From NCBI GenBank assembly GCA_051870755.1, contig JBJECE010000003.1, forward strand, positions 1-64,000: DNA of 64,000 nucleotides. The letters run 5' to 3'. A program made the position numbers and the translations under genes. Position 1 is the stretch's first letter; the number at the start of each line of letters is the position of its first letter. The DNA comes from W0P28-013 sp051870755. GTDB taxonomy: Bacteria > Bacteroidota > Bacteroidia > Bacteroidales > Paludibacteraceae. Positions 45,591-54,855 of the stretch are shown piece by piece. The notes beneath the pieces are model-generated. The model was given only the letters and a program-made list of their open reading frames with translations. It made no database searches and was not told where the DNA came from.

Positions 45591-45616
45591 CAAACGTTTT
45601 TTCGTAAATAGGGTTC

Positions 45617-46084
45617 ATGAAGAGATTTATTCCGATATTCGTGCTGTGCATCGTCGCATGCAGTTGCCAAACCGATTTTAGCGTGTGGCGCGATGTGAAT
45701 GCCGATGTGATGACTACGGTGCAGTGCGACACCGCCTACAAATCCACGCCCTCCGGCGTATTATATAAGGTGGTCTATCCGGTGTACCACAAAGGATATG
45801 TGCCGAAACCCGATTCGTATGTGCTGGTCAACTACAAAGGCATGCTCATCGATGGTACGGTGTTCGAGGTGCAAGATTCGACGTGGCTGCAAGTGTCCGA
45901 TTTGATTTCCGGCTGGCAGGAAGCCCTCTGTATGATGACCGATGGCGAAAAATGGCGTTTGTATGTGCCTTACGATTTGGGTTATGGCGCCGACGGATTG
46001 AAATTGGCCAATGGCAATTTCGCCATACCGCCATACTCGACACTGATTTTTGACTTGGAATTGCTCATGGTCGTCAATAATTGA
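45617..46084 (+). CDS. FKBP-type peptidyl-prolyl isomerase lipoprotein
   Basis: 155 residues. The signal peptide carries a lipobox near residues 12-17 (IVACSC), followed by an FKBP domain (about 60-155). Typical elements: YVLVNYKGMLIDGTVFE, LISGWQEALCMMTDGEKWRLYVPYDLGYG and IPPYSTLIFDLELL. Isomerises X-Pro bonds in exported proteins; probably periplasmic. In gliding Bacteroidota a related PPIase lipoprotein, GldI, supports the T9SS; that link is only suggestive here. Confidence 0.88.
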   Translation: MKRFIPIFVLCIVACSCQTDFSVWRDVNADVMTTVQCDTAYKSTPSGVLYKVVYPVYHKGYVPKPDSYVLVNYKGMLIDGTVFEVQDSTWLQVSDLISGWQEALCMMTDGEKWRLYVPYDLGYGADGLKLANGNFAIPPYSTLIFDLELLMVVNN

Positions 46085-46122
46085 TTTTTCGCCGGCGCAA
46101 CAACGAACAGAAACATTGAAAC

Positions 46123-46806
46123 ATGAATAAACGCTTATTCTTAATACTGATTGCAGGATGTTGCATGGCCACTGCGGCTGCACAACGGTTGGGCGGCATT
46201 GTCGGCTACCAACTGACACAAGGTGTGCAAACCACCACCGACCATCTCGTCAATTTTAACGCCACGCCGGGTTCGGGTTTTGCAGTCGGGGTGCTGTTCG
46301 ATTGGGACATCACCAATCGCTGGGGTTTGGAGGTGGCGGCTACCTACAATTTGCGCACATCGCATTACAATCTGCACTACTTGTCCGACACGACGACACG
46401 TTTCAAACGACAACTCTATTTCCTGAATATTCCGGTGCACGCGTATGTCAATTTCCCGTTCCGCAAATGGACGTTGGCGCTCTATTTCGGCCCCTCGTTC
46501 AATGTCGGGTTGCACGGCAAAGATATGGCGTGGGAAAATACGGCGTGGCAAAAGCCCGTGATGCTCGAGGAGGAAGACCTTTATGGCGACGACGGACGGC
46601 TCTATCGCTTCGAAATCGGTGCCGAAATCGGCCTAAATGCCAAATATCGCAACTTCATTTGGTCGATTGGCTACCATCACGGATTCAATAACTTGGACAA
46701 GAACGACTATCAGTGGACATTGGATTTGCCGGCCGGTACAAAAACGTACGTTACTATGGGCGAAGTCAAAGTGTCGTTTGGCTATCTGTTCGATTTGAAG
46801 AAATAA
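46123..46806 (+). CDS. outer-membrane beta-barrel protein
   Basis: 227 residues. A signal peptide ends near ATAAAQ, then eight or so amphipathic strands of the PorT/OmpW-like type (GFAVGVLFDWDITNRWGLEV, LYFLNIPVHAYVNF, GAEIGLNAKYRNF). The C-terminal strand is VKVSFGYLFDLKK. It follows the FKBP gene by 38 bases and ends in a good terminator. It is not close enough to a named porin to give a function. Confidence 0.82.
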   Translation: MNKRLFLILIAGCCMATAAAQRLGGIVGYQLTQGVQTTTDHLVNFNATPGSGFAVGVLFDWDITNRWGLEVAATYNLRTSHYNLHYLSDTTTRFKRQLYFLNIPVHAYVNFPFRKWTLALYFGPSFNVGLHGKDMAWENTAWQKPVMLEEEDLYGDDGRLYRFEIGAEIGLNAKYRNFIWSIGYHHGFNNLDKNDYQWTLDLPAGTKTYVTMGEVKVSFGYLFDLKK

Positions 46807-46829
46807 CACGCACACGTCGGAACGTATTG

Positions 46830-46859
46830 GCAAAACGCACTATGTGTTTTGCTTTTTTT
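46830..46859 (+). terminator. terminator after the beta-barrel gene
   Basis: A 10-bp GCAAAACGCA/TGTGTTTTGC stem with a 3-base loop, followed by seven T. Confidence 0.88.
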
Positions 46860-48378
46860 ATGTGCGTTTGATGCGCAAGAGTTTGAATATCAACTGTTTG
46901 ATTTCTGCTGATATGTTCCATGCACACACGCACCACAAGCCCAACAGTGCGATAATGCCGGTGCAAACGACTGCTTCGGCACCTTGCAACCAGAGGTTGT
47001 CGCCAATGGCAGGGTAGAGGTGGCGGAGGCCAAAACGACAGACTGCATCCAGCGCAAACATCAGCAGCATCACCATCAGCACCTTGACTTGCTGCCACGA
47101 AAAAGGCGTAATCTTGAGGGTGAATTGAACCACAATCAGCAGCGCAATGTAGTAAAACAAATAGGCAAACAGTGTAGCCATGGCGGCGCCATCGATGCCC
47201 CAACGCGGAATCAGATGATTGTTGAAAAAAATGGCTAATGCCGTTTGCAGAAACGCAAAAATCAACGAAAAATAGTAGTAACGCGAATAATTCAACACCG
47301 ATGTGCCGATGCTCAACGTCGAATTGATGAGTTTCGAGAGGCCTAAAATCAGTACAACATTTTTGGCTGTGGCGTAGTAGGCGCCGTTGGGCAGTAGCGC
47401 AAACAGCAAATCGATATTGCTCCAAATGATGAAAAACAAGAATGCCCCGACCAAAAGTTGGTGCAACGACACGTTTTGGCACAAACGATTGGCGCCGGCG
47501 GTGTCGTTATCTTTGACGGCTTGCGACAGTTGTGGTTGGGTAATGGCGCCCAACGACCGGTACGGAATGTCGATGATGGTGGCAATGTAGGTGGCGATGG
47601 CAAAAATGCCGGTAAAAGCCAAACCTTGTTGCGCGCTGATGAAAAAAGTGCTGAGCACCGGCGTAACGGCTGTGGCACAAGCACTTGTCAGTACAAATGC
47701 TGTGTAGAACAGATAGTCGCGGCGGAGTGTCGGGGTGATGTGTTGCAGGTCGGGACGCAGCGATACGCGCTTGAGCGAACACAAATAGATGATGTTGATG
47801 AGGGTGGCAATGCCATATACGCTACAAAATATGGCGACAAATCCGTTGAGAGTCAGCAGATTGAACGCATACAGCAGATAAGCAATCAGCGAGAGAAGAC
47901 GCACCACTACTTCGCGCGTGATTTTGGGTACGACAATGCGCATCAGTACGTTGGCATTCGACTCGAATATGGTCATGTAGAGCATAAAAAATGCCAACGG
48001 TAGCACGGCATAATAGTACTCGACAAAGAGTGGCGACTTCTCGGCAAACGCGTTTTCGATGGGGGAGCGTAGTGCCACATACAGCGCGCCGAAGACCACA
48101 AAACCGATGAGCGGCACCAACAGTGTCCAGAAGAAAAAACCGTGGTCGCCTCGCTTCTCGTCCTTGAAATAGGGGTAATAGCGCACTATCGACGAACTTG
48201 TGCCGAGTTGCGACAACGCCACCAAAAGGGTCGCCGCATCTATCAATACGCGGGTCAACCCTATCTCTTCCGCCGTCAAAAAACGGGTCAGAACAAAAAA
48301 GGTGGTTACAAATCCGATGGCGACACCCACATAATTGGCGATGGTGCCTTTGATGCTTTGTCTGATGATGACTCCCAA
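46858..48378 (-). CDS. polysaccharide flippase (Wzx/MATE-like)
   Basis: 506 residues with about 14 membrane helices. The N-terminal GTIANYVGVAIGFVTTFFVLTRFLTAEEIGLTRVL-type opening (first helix and loop, residues 10-45) is typical of the polysaccharide biosynthesis/MOP exporter family, which flips lipid-linked sugars across the inner membrane. It starts 24 bases after the trxB stop, so it is probably co-transcribed. The substrate is unknown; the galE and rfbD sugars made nearby could feed such a pathway. Confidence 0.88.
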   Translation of the reverse strand: MGVIIRQSIKGTIANYVGVAIGFVTTFFVLTRFLTAEEIGLTRVLIDAATLLVALSQLGTSSSIVRYYPYFKDEKRGDHGFFFWTLLVPLIGFVVFGALYVALRSPIENAFAEKSPLFVEYYYAVLPLAFFMLYMTIFESNANVLMRIVVPKITREVVVRLLSLIAYLLYAFNLLTLNGFVAIFCSVYGIATLINIIYLCSLKRVSLRPDLQHITPTLRRDYLFYTAFVLTSACATAVTPVLSTFFISAQQGLAFTGIFAIATYIATIIDIPYRSLGAITQPQLSQAVKDNDTAGANRLCQNVSLHQLLVGAFLFFIIWSNIDLLFALLPNGAYYATAKNVVLILGLSKLINSTLSIGTSVLNYSRYYYFSLIFAFLQTALAIFFNNHLIPRWGIDGAAMATLFAYLFYYIALLIVVQFTLKITPFSWQQVKVLMVMLLMFALDAVCRFGLRHLYPAIGDNLWLQGAEAVVCTGIIALLGLWCVCAWNISAEIKQLIFKLLRIKRT

Positions 48379-48402
48379 AATGCGCTGTTTTGCTTGATGA
48401 TG

Positions 48403-49347
48403 CTATTTTGTGTGTTCGGCAATGAATCGCTCGGCTTCCATGGCGGCTTTACAACCACTACCGGCTGCCACCACAGCCTGACGATAATGTGGGTCGGCTA
48501 CATCGCCGGCGGCAAATACGCCGGGAATATTGGTGCAGGGTGTTTCGGCCGGGAATGTTTTGATATAACCGGCTTCGTCGGTGGTAACGTAACGGCTGAA
48601 CAGTTCCGAGTTGGGATGGTGCCCGATGGCCAGGAAAAAGCCGTCGATTTTTATCTCGACAATCGCTTCGTCGGGTTCGCCTTTACGCTTGACCAAGCGC
48701 GCGCCTTCCACATAGTTGTCGCCCAACAAACCGAGTGTATTGTGCTCGAACAGCACTTCGATATTCGGCGTGCGCAACACGCGTTCCTGCATTATTTTCG
48801 AGGCGCGCAGGAAAGGCTTGCGTACTATCAGATAGACTTTTTCGCACAAACCGGCCAGATAGGTGGCCTCTTCGCAGGCCGTATCGCCACCGCCGACTAC
48901 GGCAACACGTTTTTTGCGGTAGAAGAAACCGTCGCAAGTGGCGCATGCCGATACACCTTTGCCGGCAAATTTCTGTTCGTCGGGCAGACCGAGATATTTG
49001 GCCGATGCGCCCGTGGCGATGATGACGGTGTCGGCTTCGATGATGGTGGTTTCGTCGATGACTACTTGGTGCGGATGTCCCGAAAAATCGACCGAAGTAA
49101 CGACACCGAAACGGATGTCGGCACCGAAACGTTCGGCTTGCGCCCGAAAATCGCCCATCATCACGTTGGCATCAACGCCATTGGGGTAGCCGGGGAAGTT
49201 TTCGATGTCGGTAGTTTGCGTGAGTTGGCCGCCCGGCTGCATACCTTCGTACAAAACGGGCGACAGATTTGCGCGGCCGGCATAAATGGCGGCTGTGTAA
49301 CCGGCTGGTCCTGAGCCGATTATTAAACATTTAACGTGTTCGTTCAT
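48403..49347 (-). CDS. trxB: thioredoxin reductase
   Basis: 314 residues. An NADPH- and FAD-dependent enzyme that keeps thioredoxin reduced. FAD motif GSGPAGYTAA near residue 12, redox-active CATCDG (about 138-143), NADPH motif VVGGGDTACEEA, and a C-terminal GVFAAGDVAD for FAD. Full length. Its promoter lies 20 bases upstream. Confidence 0.96.
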   Translation of the reverse strand: MNEHVKCLIIGSGPAGYTAAIYAGRANLSPVLYEGMQPGGQLTQTTDIENFPGYPNGVDANVMMGDFRAQAERFGADIRFGVVTSVDFSGHPHQVVIDETTIIEADTVIIATGASAKYLGLPDEQKFAGKGVSACATCDGFFYRKKRVAVVGGGDTACEEATYLAGLCEKVYLIVRKPFLRASKIMQERVLRTPNIEVLFEHNTLGLLGDNYVEGARLVKRKGEPDEAIVEIKIDGFFLAIGHHPNSELFSRYVTTDEAGYIKTFPAETPCTNIPGVFAAGDVADPHYRQAVVAAGSGCKAAMEAERFIAEHTK

Positions 49348-49366
49348 AGTGCGTAAATTTTTTCCG

Positions 49367-49397
49367 CAAATTTACGCAAATAATCCGAAATTCCCAA
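49367..49397 (-). promoter_or_regulatory. promoter for trxB
   Basis: Minus-strand TTGG (49397-49394), 19 bases, TAAATTTG (49374-49367). Confidence 0.65.
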
Positions 49398-49595
49398 TTA
49401 TCGGACAAAATTCTATCCGTCGATCCGAAAAAATGTTTTTTTAGGGCAAGGGATATGGCAGGCAGGTGCGGGCAACGCCAATTATAGTTATCCTCAATAA
49501 AACGATTGAAAACAACTTTGTAGAGTATGACCCAATGCTCAACTTCGCGAGTTATCTCCGTTCGCAGTGGTTTCGTTTCTCCTGTCTATCTTTCT

Positions 49596-52535
49596 TTATT
49601 GGTTTTGAGATACCCTTGTATATGCAGAATTAAAAACACGTTGGTTGACGAATGCCTGGAATTGTGGATTGTCGAGGTAGTTTCTTGCGAACTCCGTTTT
49701 TTCATTCAATAGGTCAACGACAATCTGGAACAAAGCGTTGTTCGACTCAATTTCGGCATTTTGCTCGTCGCTACGACGTACAGCATTAGCAAAACTTTCA
49801 TTTTGGGCAAGACGCTCGGGCAAAGTTTTGATTTGCTCGATGGCTTCTTCCGGGTGTTCCCACTCAATACCGCCAAATATGGTGTTAAATTCTTCAAGAA
49901 TGTTTGACAGCTTTTCAAAGTCCGGATCCGGTCTTCCTCCGCCACCAGCAGGAGGAACAGGACCGACTTCTGAATCTCCGTTTACAAGCTCGAATTGATG
50001 TTCAGAAAGCTGAATTGCACGATATTGGTCGAAGTCAATACATTCGATTAAACCCTCAGCCCAATCTTCTCTTGGAATGCGAGGAAGTTTAGCTGCAAGC
50101 AAACGCAGATACACATATCTTTTTTCCCAATATGTAGAAGTTTGAGGGATAACGGCAGCAATAAAAGGATAAAGGCGATTGAACGCCTTAACAGCACTTT
50201 TGCAAGCAATTTTACTATCGTCGTCTAAATGATTAAAGCGTTCAACCGCAGTATCAATGATTGGGTCCAGCAAAGTACGGTCGTCCTCTGAGAAATAAAT
50301 ACGATTTATTTCATCAACTTCTTGTTCAGTGAAGATAGCATATTCATCAATCTTCGCTAATAGGTCATTCAGTCTGTTTGGGTCTGTTTCTTCGCTGAGT
50401 ATAGTTGCATTATAGTATTTTTGGAATGCTTCTTGCACTCTTTCGGCATTGTCGGCAAAGTCGAGAATGAAGGTATCTCGTTTTTTCGGGTGACAGCGGT
50501 TAAGACGAGAAAGTGTTTGAACGGCTTTAACGTCGCTTAGCACCTTATCCACATACATAGTATGAAGCAGAGGTTGGTCGTAGCCGGTTTGGAATTTATC
50601 GGCTACAATCAAAATTCGATAAGGGTCTTTTCCCATTCTATCTTCAATCTCCGACGATGGAAATCCGTTCACCGATGCTTCATTAACCATTTTGCCCTTG
50701 TATTCTTTCTCTCCGGAGAATGCTACAATAGCCTTGAACGGACTTTTGCGTTCACGCAATTTCTGGGAAATCACATAATAAAACTCAATAGCTCGGAGAA
50801 TGCTTGAAGTTACTACCATAGCGCGGGCTTGGCCACCCACTTTACCACGATTGATTACATTCTCGTGGAAGTGTTCTACAATAATACGTGCTTTTGAGTC
50901 GATTGTTTCCGGTCTGGCTTCAACCCATGCACGGATTTTGGCCTGTGCTTGTTTTTTGTCAAATTCCGGGTCACTTTCAATCGACTTGACAACTCTATAA
51001 AAACTTTGATAAGGAGTGTAATTCTTTAGCACGTCCATGATAAAGCCTTCTTCGATGGCTTGTTTCATAGAATAGACGTGGAAAGGATTATGCTTCACCT
51101 TGCCCTCTGCGTCCGGTGGCATCGGTGTACCAAACATTTCGAGCGTTTTGCCTTTAGGAGTAGCCGTGAAAGCATAGTAATTGGCATTTGTAGCCATCTT
51201 GCGACCTGCTACTATTTTGGCAATTTTATCTTCTATATCTTCGTCATCATCGGTTGCATTGCCACTCACGCCAATATTCATTTTGGCTGACATAGAGCCG
51301 TTTTGAGAGCTGTGTGCCTCGTCGATAATAATAGCGAAACGGCTGTCTTTTAATTGAGTTCCGATGGCATCAAGTATGAATGGGAATTTGTGAACAATAG
51401 TTATGATAATTTTCTTGCCGCCTTTTAGTGCTTTGGCAAGGGTGTCAGAACTATCAGCCCATTCTACAACATTTGATAGCTTTTGGAAAGAGCGAATATT
51501 GTCTCGGATTTGTTTGTCAAGGTTTACACGGTCGGTAACAACAATGACACTATCCACTACCGGCTTGTTGTCTTTCAGCAAGCCAACGAGTTGATAGGCA
51601 AGCCAAGTGATAGAGTTGGATTTTCCGGAGCCTGCAGAGTGCTGTATTAAGAATCGTTGCCCGATACCTTTTTCCTTAGTCGCTTTGAGCAGACTTCGGA
51701 CGGCATCGAGTTGATGATAACGGGGCCAAATAACTTTAGTTTTTGTCTTGCCTGTCTTTTCGTTCTTCTCCTCTATCACTTGAGCAAATTCTTCAAGAAT
51801 GTTGCTCAAGCTATGCTTTGTGAGGATTTCTTCCCAAAGGTAAGCGGTTGCAAGTCCGTTAGGATTGACCGGGTTACCTTTGCCTCCGTTGTTACCTTTA
51901 TTGAACGGTAAGAACCAGCTACCTTTTCCGTCGAGCATTGAGCACATTGCCACGTCGTTGTCGTCAACGGCAAAATGCACGGCGCACCGTTTAGACTTGA
52001 AAAGCAAGTCCTTCGGGTCACGGTAATTTTGGTACTGTGCTTTTGCATTTTCAACAGTCTGCCCTGTATAATGGTTTTTCAGTTCCATTGTAATAATAGG
52101 CAGACCATTAAGGAATAATACCACATCAACGCTTAGCATTGTGTCGGTCGGAGAATAATGCAACTGCCGTATCACAGTAAAATCATTATCCTCATAGAGT
52201 CGTTTTGCCGTTGGATTAAGTTCACTTGGCGTTGGATAGTAAAGGTCGAAATGCAGTGTAATATATCTGAAGCCTTTACGCAGTACGTCGGTGATGCCTC
52301 GCTTAGTGATTTCATCACGCAAGCGAGTGAAAAACTTATTGCGTTCGATATTGCTGCTGAAAATGCGGAGTTCATCGACTTTTTCAGGCTGTGTTTTACG
52401 CAAAAACGCTTCAACATTTGTCGGAAGCAAGGCAAATGTTTTGTCGTAATCGTTCGACGTGCCCTGGTTGTAGCCGTTCACATCTCGCAAAAACTCGACA
52501 ATAATATCTTCAAGACCTCTTTCGGAAGTATCCAT
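49596..52535 (-). CDS. hsdR: type I restriction enzyme, R subunit
   Basis: 979 residues. The motor and nuclease of the type I system. The PD-(D/E)xK nuclease is visible as Asp137 and Glu151-Leu-Lys153 (GLPIITMELK). The SF2 translocase follows with Walker A AGSGKS (301-306) and DEAH (405-408), then helicase domain 2 (YKGKMVNEASVNGF, LSRLNRCHPKKRD). A C-terminal helical region binds HsdM. It lies 2 bases after the hsdS C-terminal half and is the last gene of the operon. Base use is more AT-rich than in the trxB and rfbD neighbours. Confidence 0.96.
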   Translation of the reverse strand: MDTSERGLEDIIVEFLRDVNGYNQGTSNDYDKTFALLPTNVEAFLRKTQPEKVDELRIFSSNIERNKFFTRLRDEITKRGITDVLRKGFRYITLHFDLYYPTPSELNPTAKRLYEDNDFTVIRQLHYSPTDTMLSVDVVLFLNGLPIITMELKNHYTGQTVENAKAQYQNYRDPKDLLFKSKRCAVHFAVDDNDVAMCSMLDGKGSWFLPFNKGNNGGKGNPVNPNGLATAYLWEEILTKHSLSNILEEFAQVIEEKNEKTGKTKTKVIWPRYHQLDAVRSLLKATKEKGIGQRFLIQHSAGSGKSNSITWLAYQLVGLLKDNKPVVDSVIVVTDRVNLDKQIRDNIRSFQKLSNVVEWADSSDTLAKALKGGKKIIITIVHKFPFILDAIGTQLKDSRFAIIIDEAHSSQNGSMSAKMNIGVSGNATDDDEDIEDKIAKIVAGRKMATNANYYAFTATPKGKTLEMFGTPMPPDAEGKVKHNPFHVYSMKQAIEEGFIMDVLKNYTPYQSFYRVVKSIESDPEFDKKQAQAKIRAWVEARPETIDSKARIIVEHFHENVINRGKVGGQARAMVVTSSILRAIEFYYVISQKLRERKSPFKAIVAFSGEKEYKGKMVNEASVNGFPSSEIEDRMGKDPYRILIVADKFQTGYDQPLLHTMYVDKVLSDVKAVQTLSRLNRCHPKKRDTFILDFADNAERVQEAFQKYYNATILSEETDPNRLNDLLAKIDEYAIFTEQEVDEINRIYFSEDDRTLLDPIIDTAVERFNHLDDDSKIACKSAVKAFNRLYPFIAAVIPQTSTYWEKRYVYLRLLAAKLPRIPREDWAEGLIECIDFDQYRAIQLSEHQFELVNGDSEVGPVPPAGGGGRPDPDFEKLSNILEEFNTIFGGIEWEHPEEAIEQIKTLPERLAQNESFANAVRRSDEQNAEIESNNALFQIVVDLLNEKTEFARNYLDNPQFQAFVNQRVFNSAYTRVSQNQ

Positions 52536-52537
52536 AA

Positions 52538-53260
52538 TTAATCTATTTTTATTTGCCCGGTAACGGCGTCGGCTATCAGGCGTTGTTTATATTCTGTTAA
52601 AAAATCAATTTCTGCTCGTAAGTTTGCTATCATATCGTCAATAGCCTTGTTCTTCTGTTCGATATACTCCACTATTGCTCGTTGTTCCTCGAGAGGCGGT
52701 ATTGGAATTTGAATACCAAGAAACGAAGCCATTTGAACAACCTTTCTCAACCCTGTATAATATGGTCTCAACGCTTTAATGTTATCAACTGCAATGAAAT
52801 AATGATAGAGGAAACGAGAGTCAATTATATCATTATTAATTGAAAATACATCATAAGCTCCAGTTATCATACCTCGGTGAGAGGATAGTCCAACAGTACG
52901 TGGCGTTTCGTCTATATCAAACAAACAAAACACAATATTACCTGGAATTACTTCTTTATATTTTTCAAAATCTTTCGGAAATTTACCCTTTCCGCTTTCA
53001 ATATCACGAAGTATAATTCCAGATTTCGTGAGGGATAACAAAGGTAAATCCTTTCGATTACCTACTAAAACACTTTCTTCACGCAAAATATTGCGATTTC
53101 TTACGAGTTGCCACGAAAACGGAATTTCTTCTCCCAGTAGCGTTTTCGCCTTTTTCATCGGCACATCGGGGTTAAGTCCACGAGTGACGACGTTGGCGAT
53201 TTCGGCTTGTTTTAATTCTTCAAGCAGCCGTAACTCTCTCTCTCTCTCTCTGTTGCGCAT
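52538..53260 (-). CDS. hsdS: HsdS specificity subunit, C-terminal half (TRD2)
   Basis: 240 residues from ATG 53260. Begins inside the repeat region (MRNREREREL), continues in the central coiled-coil linker (LRLLEELKQAEIANVVTRG), then a second target-recognition domain (about 40-185), and ends in the conserved distal helices (IPIPPLEEQRAIVEYIEQK, FLTEYKQRLIADAVTGQI). It lacks the first TRD. Its frame is +1 relative to the N-terminal half; the two overlap by 41 bases at the (AG)9 tract. It may be expressed only when the tract length joins it to the N-terminal half, or weakly from its own ATG. Confidence 0.9.
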   Translation of the reverse strand: MRNRERERELRLLEELKQAEIANVVTRGLNPDVPMKKAKTLLGEEIPFSWQLVRNRNILREESVLVGNRKDLPLLSLTKSGIILRDIESGKGKFPKDFEKYKEVIPGNIVFCLFDIDETPRTVGLSSHRGMITGAYDVFSINNDIIDSRFLYHYFIAVDNIKALRPYYTGLRKVVQMASFLGIQIPIPPLEEQRAIVEYIEQKNKAIDDMIANLRAEIDFLTEYKQRLIADAVTGQIKID

Positions 53261-53801
53261 CTATTAATAAAGTTTTAGTTGAAAGATATTCTACAATTTT
53301 CTTCTGCTCATCAATGGGCGGAATAGGAATATTCAGCTTGCGAAGTCCGTCATAGTTTAGGCTTTGCCTTAAACCTCCACCCATTGAATAGAAAACTTTT
53401 TTAATATCGTACATATGAAGCATTAAATAAAAGTATTCAGGGAAAACCTTATCTTTCACTTCTAATGCGATATATGCAGATGTTATAATCCCTTCTTCTT
53501 TAGCCATACCTACACGAAGGCTTTTTTGGTCGTTCTGCAAATCTGTAAGCCTAAGAATTATATTGCCTGGTTCTACTATTTGGTAAGTATCAAAAGATTC
53601 TGGTAGTAAACCGTCTGTCTTATTGATATCCTTACGTATTATTTTTCCATAACTTAAAGAAAGAAGATTTTGATGATGAACATTTTTATTTGAAATAAAG
53701 TGTTCATTGCTAAACTGAAATAAGAAAGGAGTTTCCCAGTGGCTTGGAATTTCTCCAATCCACGAGATACCACTTGGCTTATATGAATCGTATCGTTTCA
53801 T
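53220..53801 (-). CDS. hsdS: HsdS specificity subunit, N-terminal half (TRD1)
   Basis: 193 residues from ATG 53801. The N-terminal YKPSGISWIGEIPSHWE is the classic opening of HsdS. A first target-recognition domain and the central conserved helix follow (IPIPPIDEQKKIVEYLSTK). It then enters the (AG)9 tract (QQRERER), after which the frame gives only VTAA and stops. A full-length HsdS is about 420 residues, so this is one half. A single-TRD subunit may still work as a dimer, as known for some type I enzymes, giving a symmetrical target. It lies 5 bases after the DUF1016 gene. Confidence 0.92.
   Translation of the reverse strand: MKRYDSYKPSGISWIGEIPSHWETPFLFQFSNEHFISNKNVHHQNLLSLSYGKIIRKDINKTDGLLPESFDTYQIVEPGNIILRLTDLQNDQKSLRVGMAKEEGIITSAYIALEVKDKVFPEYFYLMLHMYDIKKVFYSMGGGLRQSLNYDGLRKLNIPIPPIDEQKKIVEYLSTKTLLIDAQQRERERVTAA
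53234..53251 (-). repeat. (AG)9 tract inside hsdS
   Basis: Nine AG units on the coding strand (CT on plus), directly in the linker codons. The coding context is CAAC-(AG)n-TTACGG. With n = 9 the N-terminal frame stops after four more codons. Reading into the C-terminal half needs 1+2n divisible by 3, so n = 7, 10 or 13 gives one uninterrupted HsdS. Confidence 0.95.
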
Positions 53802-53806
53802 GTTGT

Positions 53807-54850
53807 TTAGTCCTCTTTGGGTGAAACATCATTACAGTGCTGGGCGAGAAAGAACTGCTTTTGCTGTTCTATCTCTCGACGAAGTTCCTCTTCGGTTGGC
53901 ATGTAGGCCATATATTTCGAGGCAAACAGCTGTTCGCTCTCATGCAGTACGGAATACCTGGCAATGGTCTTGTCTGTTTCGGTACAAAGCAACACGCCTA
54001 AAGTTGGATTGTCATCTTCTCCCTTCACCAGATCGTCAAACATTCGTACATACATATCCAGTTGCCCAACGTCTTGATGTGTCAGTTTGTGAGTCTTGAG
54101 TTCAAACAAGACAAAGCGCTTCATTCGATAATTATAGAACACTAAGTCGATATAATAGTCCTCTGTATCCGTCTTGATATGTTTCTGTCTATCAACAAAG
54201 GCAAAGCCGCGTCCGAGTTCCATAATAAACTGCTGAAGGTTATTCAATAAGGCCTGCTCCATCTCCGATTCGTCGAATTTCGCATCCTTGCGAAAGCCCA
54301 TGAATTCTGCAACAACGGGATTCTTTATGTACTCCTTCGGGTCTTCACCTTCGACGGCTGGCTGCGGAAGTTCTAATTGCTGACGTTGCGCAGCCATCAT
54401 GCGACCATAGTATTGTGTAGAAACATTACGTTCCAAAGTGCGTGTGCTCCACATCTGCTCTGACGCTTCCTTCATATACCATAACCTTCCTTCCGGCGTT
54501 GCTTCACGCATTATGATACGAAGATGACTCCATGTCAAATTGTGCACACGCGTGTGCATAATTTCCAAATTACTGAAACTCAAGTAGAAACGGCGATATT
54601 CGTTAAGACTGCGATAACTGAATCCCGAGCCAAATTCCAACGTGAGTTGTCGAGCAAGATTAGCGATAAGATTTGTGCCATACTTAGCCCGCTCCTGTCC
54701 TTGCTGTTCTTCCTCCACAATTCGCCTGCCAATGTTCCAATAGGTAGCAATGGCTATCTGTCCGGCTGCAGCATACGCCTGCCGCCTTCCTTCTTCAATA
54801 ATCTTACGGATGTCGTTCAGGACTTTCCCGTTTGTTGTCAGTTCATTCAT
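53807..54850 (-). CDS. DUF1016 (YhcG-type) PD-(D/E)xK nuclease
   Basis: 347 residues. The N-terminal DUF1016 helical domain (residues 10-150: AYAAAGQIAIATYWNIGRRI, YGRMMAAQR) is followed by a nuclease domain (about 180-330) with the catalytic set Asp235 (YYIDLVFYN) and Glu250-Leu-Lys252 (FVLFELK). The family is common in and near type I restriction operons and defence islands; its role there is not settled. Here it lies between hsdM (5 bases away) and hsdS (5 bases away), so it is part of the operon. Confidence 0.9.
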   Translation of the reverse strand: MNELTTNGKVLNDIRKIIEEGRRQAYAAAGQIAIATYWNIGRRIVEEEQQGQERAKYGTNLIANLARQLTLEFGSGFSYRSLNEYRRFYLSFSNLEIMHTRVHNLTWSHLRIIMREATPEGRLWYMKEASEQMWSTRTLERNVSTQYYGRMMAAQRQQLELPQPAVEGEDPKEYIKNPVVAEFMGFRKDAKFDESEMEQALLNNLQQFIMELGRGFAFVDRQKHIKTDTEDYYIDLVFYNYRMKRFVLFELKTHKLTHQDVGQLDMYVRMFDDLVKGEDDNPTLGVLLCTETDKTIARYSVLHESEQLFASKYMAYMPTEEELRREIEQQKQFFLAQHCNDVSPKED

Positions 54851-54855
54851 GTCGT

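Noticed and set aside
53220..53260. hsdS break as a simple pseudogene
   Set aside because: Both halves keep full TRDs and conserved helices without other lesions, and the break is exactly at a dinucleotide tract that can restore the frame; phase variation is the better reading.
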